Below, in pieces: positions 7,705 through 16,535 of a DNA stretch of 64,000 bases. This DNA comes from CAYMJV01 sp964390545. Lineage in GTDB: Bacteria; Desulfobacterota; BSN033; UBA1163. Numbering within the stretch: position 1 is the stretch's first letter; every line of letters begins with the position of its first letter. The translations under genes were made by a program, and so were the position numbers. Below the pieces are notes generated by a model. The model saw only the letters and a list, made by a program, of their open reading frames with translations. It did no database searches and was not told the origin of the DNA. Location: positions 1 to 64,000 of the forward strand of contig CAYMJV010000003.1 in assembly GCA_964390545.1 (NCBI GenBank), written 5' to 3'.

Positions 7705-8679
7705 ATGGGAACAAAGATCCTCGAGGTGATCGATCTTAAAACTCATTTTGTTGGTAAGCATTCCGTCGTCAAGGCGGTAGATGGCGTTAGCTTCTATGTA
7801 AATGACAATGAGACGTTGGGGATTGTGGGTGAATCAGGATGCGGGAAGACCATGACTTGTCTCTCCATCTTGAGACTTGTCCCTCAGCCTAAGAACCACA
7901 GGATCACCGGGAAAATATTATTCGAGGGCAAGGACATTTTGACGATGAGCAAGAGAGAGTTGCGAAAGCTTCGCGGACGAGAAATCTCCATGATCCTTCA
8001 GGACCCGATGATGTCCCTAAACCCGGTGTTTGCTATCGGTGATCAAATAAAAGAAGCGATCGTCACCCATGCCTATGAGAAAGATGGCTTAACTGCCAAT
8101 GTGGTGGAAGTGTTAAGGCGGGTCAGAATTCCTTCACCGGAGATGCGCGTCAGAGATTATCCCCATCAAATGAGCGGCGGCATGAGGCAACGAGTGGTTG
8201 GAGCCATTGCCATATCCTGCCAGCCGCGTCTTCTCATTGCTGACGAGCCCACCACATCTCTTGATGTGACCATCCAGGCACAATACCTGCAACTCCTCAA
8301 GGATATTCAACGGGAGTTGGGCATGGCGCTCATCTTTATTACCCATGATTTTGGAATTGTGGCACACATGTGTGATCGGGTGTGCGTCATGTATGCCGGG
8401 GCCATGATAGAGAGCGCTCCGGTGAGAGACATTTTCAAAAGACCTGCACACTGGTACACGGCTGCTCTGATAGGGGGAGTTCCGAAATTGGGAATAAAGA
8501 TAGACCGATTGATCTCCATCTCAGGTTACCCGCCCAAACTCGACCGATTGCCGACCGGATGCAGATTCTCTCCTCGTTGTGCCAATGCCAAAGAAAGATG
8601 CGTTCAGGAGGAACCTTCTCAGGTGGCAGTGGGGGAAGATCACCATGTAAGTTGCTGGTATCCACTGGAGCACCAATGA
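7705..8679 (+). CDS. Peptide-type ABC transporter ATP-binding protein (DppD-like)
   Basis: 324 residues from ATG 7705, which has GAGG five bases upstream; a GTG at 7702 is possible. Walker A is GESGCGKT near residue 42, the signature is MSGGMRQRVVGA near residue 156, and Walker B/D-loop is LLIADEPTTSLDVT near residue 178. The C-terminal oligopeptide-transporter extension carries the four-Cys pattern GCRFSPRCANAKERC...SCW, known in this family to hold an iron-sulfur cluster. It supplies energy for the permease pair upstream. Its stop overlaps the next ATG (ATGA), indicating translational coupling. Confidence 0.93.
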   Translation: MGTKILEVIDLKTHFVGKHSVVKAVDGVSFYVNDNETLGIVGESGCGKTMTCLSILRLVPQPKNHRITGKILFEGKDILTMSKRELRKLRGREISMILQDPMMSLNPVFAIGDQIKEAIVTHAYEKDGLTANVVEVLRRVRIPSPEMRVRDYPHQMSGGMRQRVVGAIAISCQPRLLIADEPTTSLDVTIQAQYLQLLKDIQRELGMALIFITHDFGIVAHMCDRVCVMYAGAMIESAPVRDIFKRPAHWYTAALIGGVPKLGIKIDRLISISGYPPKLDRLPTGCRFSPRCANAKERCVQEEPSQVAVGEDHHVSCWYPLEHQ

Positions 8680-9647
8680 GCGAAGCTTATCTGGAGACTC
8701 GTGCCCTTAAGAAATACTTTCCTGTGACAAGGGGGATTCTATTCGGGAAAGTAGCAGGTTGGGTAAAAGCGGTTGACGGTGTGGATTTGTCGATTGGAGT
8801 GGGAGAAACCCTGGGTCTTGTGGGAGAGTCCGGATGTGGGAAGACAACGGTGGCCAAACTCGTCCTTTTATTGGATAAGCCAAACGAAGGCTCTATTCTA
8901 TTTAACGGTAAGGATTTGAAAGAGTTCAATAGAGAAGACCTTGAGCAGTTTCGGAAGTGCGTGCAACCTGTTTTTCAAAACCCGTTTTCCTCCCTTGACC
9001 CAAGGATGAAAGTAGGAAGCATCATCAGTGAGCCGATTTCGGTGGATAGCGCTCTTGACAAAAAAGAGATCGGGAATCGGGTTGCAACTGTACTGGAGGC
9101 AACAGGACTCGATCCAAGCGATGCCAGGAAATATCCCCACGAATTCAGTGGGGGACAAAGGCAGAGGATAGCCATTGCCAGGGCCCTGGCTTCTGACCCA
9201 CGACTGATCATCCTCGATGAGCCGGTCTCCTCTCAAGACATCTCTATTCGAGCTCAAATTTTGAATCTCCTCAAGGACCTCCAGAAGAGGCTTGGGATAA
9301 GTTATCTCTTCATCGCCCATGATCTGGCTACCGTGAGGTATATGAGTACCCGAATCAGTGTAATGTACCTTGGGAGGATTGTTGAAACTGCAGCAAGTGA
9401 CGATTTATGCTCAAATCCGTTACATTCCTATACGAAGGCGCTATTCTCCGCGTGCCTCCCCGATGATCCTGATGCAATACGTGGAGAATGTGTCATTTCA
9501 GGAGAGGTGCCCAGTCCCCTGAATCCTCCCAGTGGGTGTCGGTTTCATACCCGATGTTCCAATACGAGGCAAATCTGTTCTGAAACCGAACCCACACTGA
9601 AAGAGGTTGCTCCTGGTCACTATGTGGCATGTCTGCGCTACGAATGA
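8676..9647 (+). CDS. Peptide-type ABC transporter ATP-binding protein (DppF-like)
   Basis: 323 residues starting at the ATG that overlaps the previous stop. Walker A GESGCGKTT is near residue 51, the signature FSGGQRQRIAIARAL near residue 158, and Walker B IILDEP near residue 178. The D-loop reads VSSQDIS where most relatives have VSALDVS, an unusual substitution of the L in the SALD motif. The C-terminal domain carries the Cys-rich GCRFHTRCSNTRQIC...ACL pattern. It forms the second half of the ATPase dimer with the DppD-like subunit. It ends 63 bases before the CapA-like gene, likely in the same transcript. Confidence 0.92.
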   Translation: MSEAYLETRALKKYFPVTRGILFGKVAGWVKAVDGVDLSIGVGETLGLVGESGCGKTTVAKLVLLLDKPNEGSILFNGKDLKEFNREDLEQFRKCVQPVFQNPFSSLDPRMKVGSIISEPISVDSALDKKEIGNRVATVLEATGLDPSDARKYPHEFSGGQRQRIAIARALASDPRLIILDEPVSSQDISIRAQILNLLKDLQKRLGISYLFIAHDLATVRYMSTRISVMYLGRIVETAASDDLCSNPLHSYTKALFSACLPDDPDAIRGECVISGEVPSPLNPPSGCRFHTRCSNTRQICSETEPTLKEVAPGHYVACLRYE

Positions 9648-9710
9648 AAGAGATTGGTCACTGGGTGAGTGGGACCATCGACTTCCGTAATATGATATAC
9701 GGAGTAACAA

Positions 9711-10841
9711 ATGGGAAATAGCAGCGATAAGGAAATATTGTTCTATGCGGTTGGAGATGTCGCTCCCTGCAGGGAAGATCCCGCCTCTATCTTCAAAAAT
9801 GTGACCCGTACACTGGGCCAAGCTGATACGACATTTTGCCAGCTTGAAATTAATATCTCTGAAAGAGGGACTCGCCTGCCGCAGGCAAGGCATACGACAC
9901 GGGCCAATCCAAAGACAGCCCGAGCCATCAAGGAGGCTGGTATTCGTGTGGTTTCGTTCGCTGGCAATCACTGTATGGACTGGGGACAAGAAGCCTTTTT
10001 TGATACCATCGAGGCTTTGAAAGGGGAGAGGATTTCAGTCATAGGGGTTGGCAAGAATATTGAAGAAGCTCGCAAGCCAGCTATCCTTGAGTCTAAAGGC
10101 AGTCGAGTGGCATTTCTGGCTTACAACACGATCCTGCCCATGGGATATTGGGCCGATGCTAACAGGCCAGGCTGCGCCCCGATGAGAGCATGGACCTTGT
10201 ATGAACAGATCGAGCACGACCAACCCGGCACACCTTGCCGGATCCACACCTTCCCCAACAGGGAAGACCTCGAAGCGATGAGTGAGGATATTAAAAAGGC
10301 CAAGACGCAGGCAGATGTTGTCATCTTGTCAATGCACTGGGGTATTCATTTTATACCTGCTGTACTGGCAACTTATCAAAGAGACATGGCCCATGTCGCT
10401 ATTGATTCTGGAGCAGACTTAATCTTAGGCCATCACGCTCACATATTGAAAGGCATTGAAATCTATCAAGGGAAAGCGATCTTCTATAGCCTCTGTAATT
10501 TCGCAGTGGACCTTCCCTTTACGAAGGAACATGCCGAAAGCAAAAGCTTCAAGGAAATACAGAAGCTCAACCCGGATTGGATCCCAGACTTTGAATGCCT
10601 CTATAATTTTCCGACGGATTCCCAAAAGACGATTATTGTGAAATGTATCATTTCCAACGGCACAATAAAAAGCGTCTCTTTCCTGCCCACCTATGTCGAC
10701 AAAAAGACGGCTGAGCCGGAGATTCTCACTTCAAAGGATAAACGGTTCGGGGAGGTCGTCAGGTACATGGAAGAAGTGACAAGGAATGAGGGGGTTGATA
10801 CGAAATACGACATCAACGGAGATGAGGTGGTCCTGTTATAA
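9711..10841 (+). CDS. CapA/PgsA-family metallophosphoesterase-like protein
   Basis: 376 residues, the usual length for CapA-fold proteins of the calcineurin-like phosphoesterase superfamily. Motifs are GDVAP near residue 14, the NH pair in FAGNHCMDWG near residue 83, HWGIHF near residue 206, and the GHHAHILKGIEIYQGKAIFYSLCNF block near residues 241-265. CapA relatives take part in poly-gamma-glutamate export, but many are uncharacterised hydrolases. No signal peptide is seen, so it is probably cytoplasmic. GGAG lies six bases before the ATG. The position directly behind a peptide-type importer suggests processing of the imported ligand (inference). A GCCTGCCGCAGGC palindrome lies within its coding sequence. 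Confidence 0.8.
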   Translation: MGNSSDKEILFYAVGDVAPCREDPASIFKNVTRTLGQADTTFCQLEINISERGTRLPQARHTTRANPKTARAIKEAGIRVVSFAGNHCMDWGQEAFFDTIEALKGERISVIGVGKNIEEARKPAILESKGSRVAFLAYNTILPMGYWADANRPGCAPMRAWTLYEQIEHDQPGTPCRIHTFPNREDLEAMSEDIKKAKTQADVVILSMHWGIHFIPAVLATYQRDMAHVAIDSGADLILGHHAHILKGIEIYQGKAIFYSLCNFAVDLPFTKEHAESKSFKEIQKLNPDWIPDFECLYNFPTDSQKTIIVKCIISNGTIKSVSFLPTYVDKKTAEPEILTSKDKRFGEVVRYMEEVTRNEGVDTKYDINGDEVVLL

Positions 10842-10856
10842 CCCGATTCGAAAGAT

Positions 10857-10911
10857 GGGTAGGGGCGACTTCAGTCGCCCTGATTTCGGGAGGCTGAAGC
10901 CTCCCCTACCC
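10857..10911. repeat. REP/MITE-like element with two hairpins, GGGTAGGGG...CCCCTACCC
   Basis: The outer inverted repeat GGGTAGGGG/CCCCTACCC encloses two perfect hairpins: GGGCGACT-tc-AGTCGCCC and GGGAGGCT-ga-AGCCTCCC. It has the same plan as the elements at 929 and 7589, with different inner sequences. The remaining spacer to 11047 contains the inverted TAATACAAACG word at 11005-11015 and no gene. Confidence 0.6.
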
Positions 10912-11047
10912 GAAACGGACAAGGACGAGATTGCCGCGCCCTTTGCCCTGGACACCATGCGTTGTAGGGCTTCGGGTTCGCAATGACTGTAACGATAGTT
11001 ATTTCGTTTGTATTAGTTTGAAGGCAGCTTAAAGGTGGGAATCAATA

Positions 11048-12424
11048 GTGAATGAATCTTTAACCCTGGCCAAGAATATCGTTGACACCGACTATGATGA
11101 TATCCCCAGGGAAGTTGCAGCGGTGACGAAAAAGAGTCTTTTAGATGCCATCGGTGTCATATTAGCTGCAGGCAAGCTGGGTGAGGGGTGCAAACAGTTT
11201 GTCACCTTGGCGATCGAGCAGGGTGGAAAAAAGGAAAGCACAATCCTTGGTTTCGATGCTAAGGTACCGGCGTGCATGGCGGCATTTGCTAACGGTTCGA
11301 TGTCCCACGCCTTGGATTTTGAGGATACTCATGATAGGGCACTTGTTCATCCGAACGCAGCAGCCATACCTGCTGCCCTTGCAATAGCTGAAAGTCTAGG
11401 AAACGTGAGCGGCAAAGATTTCATTGCCGCGCTCACCCTTGGAAGTGACCTGGTTGCAAGGTTGGGTCTTGCTGTTAAAGAGAATGCGGTTGAGTACGGC
11501 TGGTATATGCCACCGATCTTGGAAGCTTTTGGAGCAACGACCGCTGGCGGCAAGTTGTTAAAGCTCGATGCGGAACAGATACGAAATGCTTTTTCGTTAA
11601 CCCTGTGTCAGGCAACCTGCAGTGCCGAATTGATCTATAGTTCTAATTCAATGATCAGAGCCATTCGAGATGCTTTTTCGGCAAAGGCGGGCCTGCTATC
11701 GGCACTTCTTGCGCAAAAAGGTATTACAGGGTTTGAGCACCCCTTTGAAGGGAGGGCAGGACTGTTCAATATTTATTCAAGAGGTAAATGGGATCCGCTC
11801 TCACTAACGAACGGGCTTGGAAAAATCTTTGAGGGTGCTCACGTCAGCTTCAAACCATGGCCGAGTTGCAGGGGCACCCATGCTTATATCGATGCAACAC
11901 TTCAAATCTTGGAGAAGCATCATCTAAAACCAAGTGAGATAAAGGAAATTCGTTTGACCGTCAGCCCCGTGAACAAAATGCTTTGTGAACCCTTAGAAAA
12001 TAAAATGAATCCCGTCACAGCCATCGAGGCTAAGTTCAGTTTACCCTTTACTGTTGCCACAGCGGTCGTGCACGGGAAAGTAACTTTAGATCATTTTAAT
12101 CCGCGCGCCTTATCCGATCCGATGGTCCTTGAGTTGGCTCGGAGAGTTTTATATCGAGTGGATGAAAAACTGAGCCTGCGGCAGGCGACGCAAGGCTCCC
12201 TGCAGATAGAGGCTAAGAACGGAAGGACCTATTCGAAAAGCTTAGAATTTGCTTGTGGGCATCCGGATAACCCTATGAGTGATGAGGCAGTTGTATCTAA
12301 ATTCATGGATTGCGCCAAATATTCAGCAAAAAAGTTTTCTAAGAGGACTTTAAATAAGATCGTGGCGCTAGCCTTGAACCTGGAAGAAATCAAGGACATG
12401 TCTGAGTTCACGAAATACCTATAG
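11048..12424 (+). CDS. MmgE/PrpD family protein
   Basis: 458 residues, standard length. The family includes 2-methylcitrate dehydratase (PrpD), iminodisuccinate epimerase and cis-aconitate decarboxylase. Typical text is FANGSMSHALDFEDTHDRALVHPNAAAIPAALA near residues 78-110 (HALDFED is the family hallmark), AFGATTAGGKLLKLD near residue 160, and FKPWPSCRGTHAYIDA near residue 275. GTG is the start, with AAGGTGG eight bases upstream. There is no methylcitrate synthase or PrpB nearby, so the methylcitrate cycle is not supported. The neighbouring dehydratase-like pair suggests a hydratase/dehydratase or isomerase acting on a carboxylic acid in that pathway. Confidence 0.87.
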   Translation: MNESLTLAKNIVDTDYDDIPREVAAVTKKSLLDAIGVILAAGKLGEGCKQFVTLAIEQGGKKESTILGFDAKVPACMAAFANGSMSHALDFEDTHDRALVHPNAAAIPAALAIAESLGNVSGKDFIAALTLGSDLVARLGLAVKENAVEYGWYMPPILEAFGATTAGGKLLKLDAEQIRNAFSLTLCQATCSAELIYSSNSMIRAIRDAFSAKAGLLSALLAQKGITGFEHPFEGRAGLFNIYSRGKWDPLSLTNGLGKIFEGAHVSFKPWPSCRGTHAYIDATLQILEKHHLKPSEIKEIRLTVSPVNKMLCEPLENKMNPVTAIEAKFSLPFTVATAVVHGKVTLDHFNPRALSDPMVLELARRVLYRVDEKLSLRQATQGSLQIEAKNGRTYSKSLEFACGHPDNPMSDEAVVSKFMDCAKYSAKKFSKRTLNKIVALALNLEEIKDMSEFTKYL

Positions 12425-12433
12425 TCCATTACT

Positions 12434-12633
12434 GTCCAAATTAGACTGAGATGTTCAAAAAACAGGTTGATTTCATAAAGGTTTTTGATAAATAGCTTGG
12501 CTTTTCGAGATTCAGGTTTCTTCTTTCCAAGTCATGCTGAACTTGGTTCAGCATCTCACGAAATAAGGCATTTTGAGACCCTGAAACAAGTTCGGGGTGA
12601 CAGGACAGGGGAAATCTCAAACCTAATTTGGAC
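12434..12633. mobile_element. 200-bp MITE-like element with terminal inverted repeats
   Basis: GTCCAAATTAG at 12434-12444 is exactly complementary to CTAATTTGGAC at 12623-12633. With one indel the match extends through a shared TGAGAT to about 22 bases. Nested inside is a second palindrome (12531-12601), GTCATGCTGAAC.../...GTTCGGGGTGAC, of a type common as an intergenic repeat in environmental genomes. No target-site duplication is evident. The right end stops only seven bases before the start of the dehydratase-like gene and may supply or disrupt its upstream signals. Confidence 0.6.
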
Positions 12634-12640
12634 AAGAGTG

Positions 12641-13783
12641 ATGGGTATTTCTCAGATGGAACTATTCAAACCCTTTCATGATGTCGTTCAGGATCGGCAC
12701 CGGTATGCGAAAGACTGGAAGGCCAAAACCGGCGGTAAGGTCATCGGCTATTTTTGCACCTATGTGCCTGAGGAGATCATTTATGCCGCAGGCATGCTTC
12801 CTGTGAGGATCGTAGGCAACAATGAATCACAAACGATCACCGACGAATATTGCTCTCGGAATAAGTGGTGTCCCTTTAGTCGTAACTGCTTGGCTGAGGG
12901 GCTCCGGGGACATTACGATTACCTCGATGGCTTGGTCATCGGGGCTTCCTGTTTTCATACCCAGGAGGTTTTCTCGGCCTGGGTGAAACATATTCCTGTC
13001 CCCTTCTGGCACTATTTATTTGTTCCCGGCTGTATTCAGAGCAGATCGGCGGACGCGTGTCTCACGGGGGAATTTGAGGAATTCAAGAGTGCACTTGAGA
13101 CGTGGAACGGCAAGACCATCACGGTAGATGCATTAGACAGATCGATCGGAACCTATAACGGGAACCGTCAATTGATGAAAGAATTGTATGCATTCAGAAA
13201 GAATGAACCACCCCTGCTCTCAGGGACAGAGGCTATGGAAACGGTATTGGCGAGCCAGCTCATGGATAAAGGTGAGCATAATGAGATCATGAGACCGGTG
13301 ATTGCTGATCTGCCCGGCCAAAAGAATAGGATAAGCCCCGGGATCAGATTAATGATCTTAGGCAGCGAGAACAACGACATTGAGCTCTTAAGGGCCATAG
13401 AATCATGGGGTGCAAACATCGTCATTGATGATCATTGTGTAGGGAGCAGATATTTCTGGGGCGAGATTATCCCTGGAGAAGACCGGCTTCGAGCCATGGC
13501 CAACCGATATGTTCAAAGACCCCCGTGTCCTGCCAAGGATTTCCCGGAGAGACGGCGCTTACCTCATGTGCTCCGTCTCGCAAAGGAGTACAATATTCAG
13601 GCCGCTGTTATCGTATTGCAGAAGTTCTGCGAGCCTCATCAATTTGATACGCCGAGTATTGAGTCTGCACTGAACAAACTGAATATTCCGACTGTGGTTG
13701 TAGAGATAGATGCCCCTATCTCTTTGGGACAAGTTCGCATCAGGATAGAATCCCTTCTCGATATGATACGAATCGAAACATGA
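12641..13783 (+). CDS. 2-hydroxyacyl-CoA dehydratase / benzoyl-CoA reductase family subunit (HgdB/BcrC-like)
   Basis: About 380 residues from ATG 12641; ATG 12656 is an alternative, and the region before lies within a MITE. The family's Cys ligands are in place: GYFCTYVPEEIIYAAG near residue 37, ASCFHTQEV near residue 105, DDHCVGSRYFWGE near residue 265, and FCEPHQFDTP near residue 330. Such subunits bind a [4Fe-4S] cluster and, with an ATP-driven activator, carry out ketyl-radical dehydration or aromatic ring reduction of CoA esters. The partner is at 13950. No activator ATPase gene is seen in the window. Two family III CoA-transferases follow, as in phenyllactate-type systems. The substrate is unknown. 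Confidence 0.88.
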   Translation: MGISQMELFKPFHDVVQDRHRYAKDWKAKTGGKVIGYFCTYVPEEIIYAAGMLPVRIVGNNESQTITDEYCSRNKWCPFSRNCLAEGLRGHYDYLDGLVIGASCFHTQEVFSAWVKHIPVPFWHYLFVPGCIQSRSADACLTGEFEEFKSALETWNGKTITVDALDRSIGTYNGNRQLMKELYAFRKNEPPLLSGTEAMETVLASQLMDKGEHNEIMRPVIADLPGQKNRISPGIRLMILGSENNDIELLRAIESWGANIVIDDHCVGSRYFWGEIIPGEDRLRAMANRYVQRPPCPAKDFPERRRLPHVLRLAKEYNIQAAVIVLQKFCEPHQFDTPSIESALNKLNIPTVVVEIDAPISLGQVRIRIESLLDMIRIET

Positions 13784-13810
13784 CAGATGTCATAAGGGTC
13801 TCTGTCCCGA

Positions 13811-13912
13811 ACCAAGAGGACCACAGGTTCTAGCCGTGGGCGGATTGGTCCTCTGGTACGGGATGTTCGCCCCTTATGGGCGTCTCTTGGGAACCACGGA
13901 CTTTTCCCGTGG
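13811..13912. repeat. Cluster of three palindromes upstream of the second dehydratase-like gene
   Basis: ACCAAGAGGACCA (13811-13823) pairs with TGGTCCTCTGGT (13846-13857). CGCCC-cttat-GGGCG lies at 13868-13882, and CCACGG...CCGTGG at 13894-13912. The set fills the gap between the paired dehydratase-like genes and ends 37 bases before the second start. It could be a repetitive element or a structured leader affecting the ratio of the two subunits. Confidence 0.45.
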
Positions 13913-13949
13913 GGCTCCATCCATAGTAGAGGGTGCTGTGGTGGGAAAT

Positions 13950-15254
13950 ATGAAGAAATATAAAACAAAAAGACTTGATTGCTGGCCCATGATGAAAGAA
14001 TTGCGCAGGGCCCATTTCAAGCATACCTGGGAAGCACGGGACAAGGGTGATTTGGTTGTGATGGGTATCTTCGAATGGTTTCTTGCGCTGTGTGCAGGAT
14101 TTGGGGATTATGCAAACCCTTCGTATGGGCCTTACTATACCCAGATGCTGCGTGATAAGGAGAAAGCCCTTAAGTGTTTCGAAGTCGCCGAGGCAAAAGG
14201 GTTCCGGCGGGATATTTGTGCCTCCATGCGATGCCACCTTGGGCAGTTGTATATGGGTTTAACGCAGCGAGGACCTAAGGGAGAGATCGTGAAACCTGAT
14301 TTTATTCTTCAACCGGCAGCGTGTTATTCCATGAGTAAGACCGGCCAGATCGTGAGCGAGGAACTTCAGGTCCCCTATCTCAACCTCGAATTTCCCACGA
14401 AAGATACGAAAAACACGCGGGCCTATCTCCTGACCGAAATGGAAGAGGCCATTGACTGGATGGAGAAGAAAACAGGAAGACCGTTCAGCGATGAGAAATT
14501 CATTGAGGCGGTTCAGAACGAGTGGGAATGTATGGTGCTTTGGGCCAAGACATGTGAACTCAACAAAGCGATCCCTGCTCCGCTGGACTACAGGCAAATG
14601 TGGTCCCTCAGGATCCCTAGTATCACGTCCAGATATAAGAACGACACAGTCAAATTCTATCAGATACTCTTAGAAGAGGTGAAGGATAGGGTAGCCAATG
14701 AGATTTCGGCAAACGCGTATGAGACAGCCCGGCTATTCCATCAATTCCTGCCGCCTTTTTATGGGCTGGACATCTTCAAAGCGCCTTTGAAGTATGGCGC
14801 ATCGTTCATCGGGGGAGACGGAGTATTTTCGTCTATGGGAGCCTGGGTGATTCATGGCGACGGCACTTGGGAGGCTGCCAAGACGCCTCTTGATCGAGGC
14901 ATTGAACTTCAAGATAGAGAAGACGCGCTGGAGGCACTGGCGGACCTCTATCTTGGTTACTTACCTGCTTCGAGGTGTACCACGTCGGCAAACCCAAAAG
15001 AAGTTATAAAAATGGTGCAGGACTGGCACGTCGACGGCGTTGTGCTGATGATTGACCGTGGATGCAAAACCTTATCTGCAGGACAGGAAGAGCAAATTGT
15101 GGAGCTGAAGGAAGCAGGAATACCGAGGATGGTCTATGAAGGCAGTCACGCTGATTTTAGGGATTTCGATGAAGGGACAACCTTACGTCGATTCGATCTA
15201 TTCCTGGAAAATTTAGGTTTAACGAAACTAGAGGGAATAAAGAAGGAGAAATGA
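13950..15254 (+). CDS. 2-hydroxyacyl-CoA dehydratase / benzoyl-CoA reductase family subunit (second subunit)
   Basis: 434 residues from ATG 13950, with a GGTGGGAA stretch just before it. The frame stays open upstream but runs through palindromic spacer. It belongs to the same superfamily as 12641 and is closer to the larger BcrB-type subunit. Cys residues suited for cluster binding are in RRDICASMRCHLG, LQPAACYSMSKTG near residue 127, and the C-terminal MIDRGCKTLSAGQ near residue 370. Together with 12641 it would form the catalytic heterodimer. Its stop is immediately followed, with no spacer, by the ATG of a CoA-transferase, pointing to tight co-expression. Confidence 0.85.
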   Translation: MKKYKTKRLDCWPMMKELRRAHFKHTWEARDKGDLVVMGIFEWFLALCAGFGDYANPSYGPYYTQMLRDKEKALKCFEVAEAKGFRRDICASMRCHLGQLYMGLTQRGPKGEIVKPDFILQPAACYSMSKTGQIVSEELQVPYLNLEFPTKDTKNTRAYLLTEMEEAIDWMEKKTGRPFSDEKFIEAVQNEWECMVLWAKTCELNKAIPAPLDYRQMWSLRIPSITSRYKNDTVKFYQILLEEVKDRVANEISANAYETARLFHQFLPPFYGLDIFKAPLKYGASFIGGDGVFSSMGAWVIHGDGTWEAAKTPLDRGIELQDREDALEALADLYLGYLPASRCTTSANPKEVIKMVQDWHVDGVVLMIDRGCKTLSAGQEEQIVELKEAGIPRMVYEGSHADFRDFDEGTTLRRFDLFLENLGLTKLEGIKKEK

Positions 15255-16505
15255 ATGCTCGACAGCTCAAAGACTAATACGAAGATCGAAGGCTTGCTGA
15301 GTGGCATTAGGGCGATTGAGTGGGCAACGTTTGGTAATGGGCCCATTATTGGTGTCATCCTGGGAGACCTGGGAGCCGAGGTCATCAAATTAGAAGATCG
15401 CGTTGCTGGAGATCCTTCCCGTGGCATCTCGGCCTTTCAAGGGGTGGGAACGAAGAGCCCCGAAGGAATCAACCTGGTATTTGAGAGTAGTAACCGAAAT
15501 AAAAAAAGTATGCGAGTGGATTTGAACAAAGAAAAAGGGAGAGAAATCATTCATAGACTTGTGGGAAAATCGGATATCTTTTATACCAATTATCGAAAGA
15601 GCGTCGCCAAACGGCAGCGGATGGATTATGAGACCCTTTCGAAATACAATCCCATGCTGATCTATGGGAGAGCCTCGGGATTAGGACCGGAGGGGCCCGA
15701 AAATGAAAAACGTGCTTTTGATCCGGTTGGCCTTGCGCGCTCAGGCCTGATGAGTGCCGCCGGGGAGCGTGAAAGCCCTCCCGGGCAGATCGTAGGAGCA
15801 ATCGTTGATACCATGGGTGCAACCATGGCTGCCTTTGGGATCGTCGGTGCATTGTTTGCCAGGGAACGCTTCAACATCGGTCAAGAGGTCGATGCCTCGT
15901 TACTTGGGGCCGGTATGTGGGCCCAGTTTAGTAATATATCCCTTACTCTATTACGTGGCCGAACCATGGCAAGACACTCCAGAGCAAGGGCGAGGAATCC
16001 CTTGGCAAACGTCTATCAGTGTAAGGATGGCGAGTGGTTGTCATTGGCCGAGCCACAGTCTGATAGGTACTGGCCTCAATTCTGCAAAGTGATGGGTATC
16101 GAGTCTCTGGAAAAGGATCCGAGGTTCTCTGACGAATGGAAAAGAAGGGATCATTGTGAAGAGTTCGTTTCGATTTTAGACAAGATCTTTGCTGAGAAGA
16201 CCCGAGCGGAATGGGCTGAAATTTTTCGGAGACAAGGCAAACAATTTGTTGCTTGGGAATGTGTCCAGACTATTCCAGACCTCGTTCATGACCCACAGGT
16301 CATAGCAAACCGCTACCTTGTTGATTTTGACCATCCTGTTCTTGGCAACATTAAGGTTCAACCCTTCCCAATAGGGTTTAGCAAATCACCTGTTGGACCT
16401 AGAAGCCACGCACCTGAATTCGGCCAGCATACTGAAGAAGTTCTCTTAGAGATAGGGTACACCTGGGATGATATCACCCGGCTTCAGGATGAAGAGGTGA
16501 TTTGA
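15255..16505 (+). CDS. Family III CoA-transferase (CaiB/BaiF), copy 1
   Basis: 416 residues. Family III transferases move CoA between carboxylates through an aspartyl-CoA intermediate. The catalytic Asp is present as D156 in AFDPVGLARSGLMS. Other marks are LGDLGAEVIKLE near residue 37 and the NRNKKSMRVDL block near residue 80. GAAGGAG lies before the start, which abuts the preceding stop. A second, different family III transferase follows 30 bases after the stop. An adjacent pair resembles the BbsE/BbsF benzylsuccinate CoA-transferase arrangement, while the link to dehydratase subunits resembles FldA-FldBC. Both are analogies, not identifications. Confidence 0.9.
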   Translation: MLDSSKTNTKIEGLLSGIRAIEWATFGNGPIIGVILGDLGAEVIKLEDRVAGDPSRGISAFQGVGTKSPEGINLVFESSNRNKKSMRVDLNKEKGREIIHRLVGKSDIFYTNYRKSVAKRQRMDYETLSKYNPMLIYGRASGLGPEGPENEKRAFDPVGLARSGLMSAAGERESPPGQIVGAIVDTMGATMAAFGIVGALFARERFNIGQEVDASLLGAGMWAQFSNISLTLLRGRTMARHSRARARNPLANVYQCKDGEWLSLAEPQSDRYWPQFCKVMGIESLEKDPRFSDEWKRRDHCEEFVSILDKIFAEKTRAEWAEIFRRQGKQFVAWECVQTIPDLVHDPQVIANRYLVDFDHPVLGNIKVQPFPIGFSKSPVGPRSHAPEFGQHTEEVLLEIGYTWDDITRLQDEEVI

Positions 16506-16535
16506 AGTTTACAATCAGTTAGCCGGAGGTAAGAG

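Noticed and set aside
11048..12424. Methylcitrate cycle (PrpD) assignment for the MmgE/PrpD gene
   Set aside because: No prpB, prpC or regulator is nearby; the family has several other functions.
12485..12640. N-terminal extension of the dehydratase-like subunit in the open frame
   Set aside because: This part is a dispersed palindromic repeat within a MITE-like element; family homology begins only after ATG 12641 or 12656.
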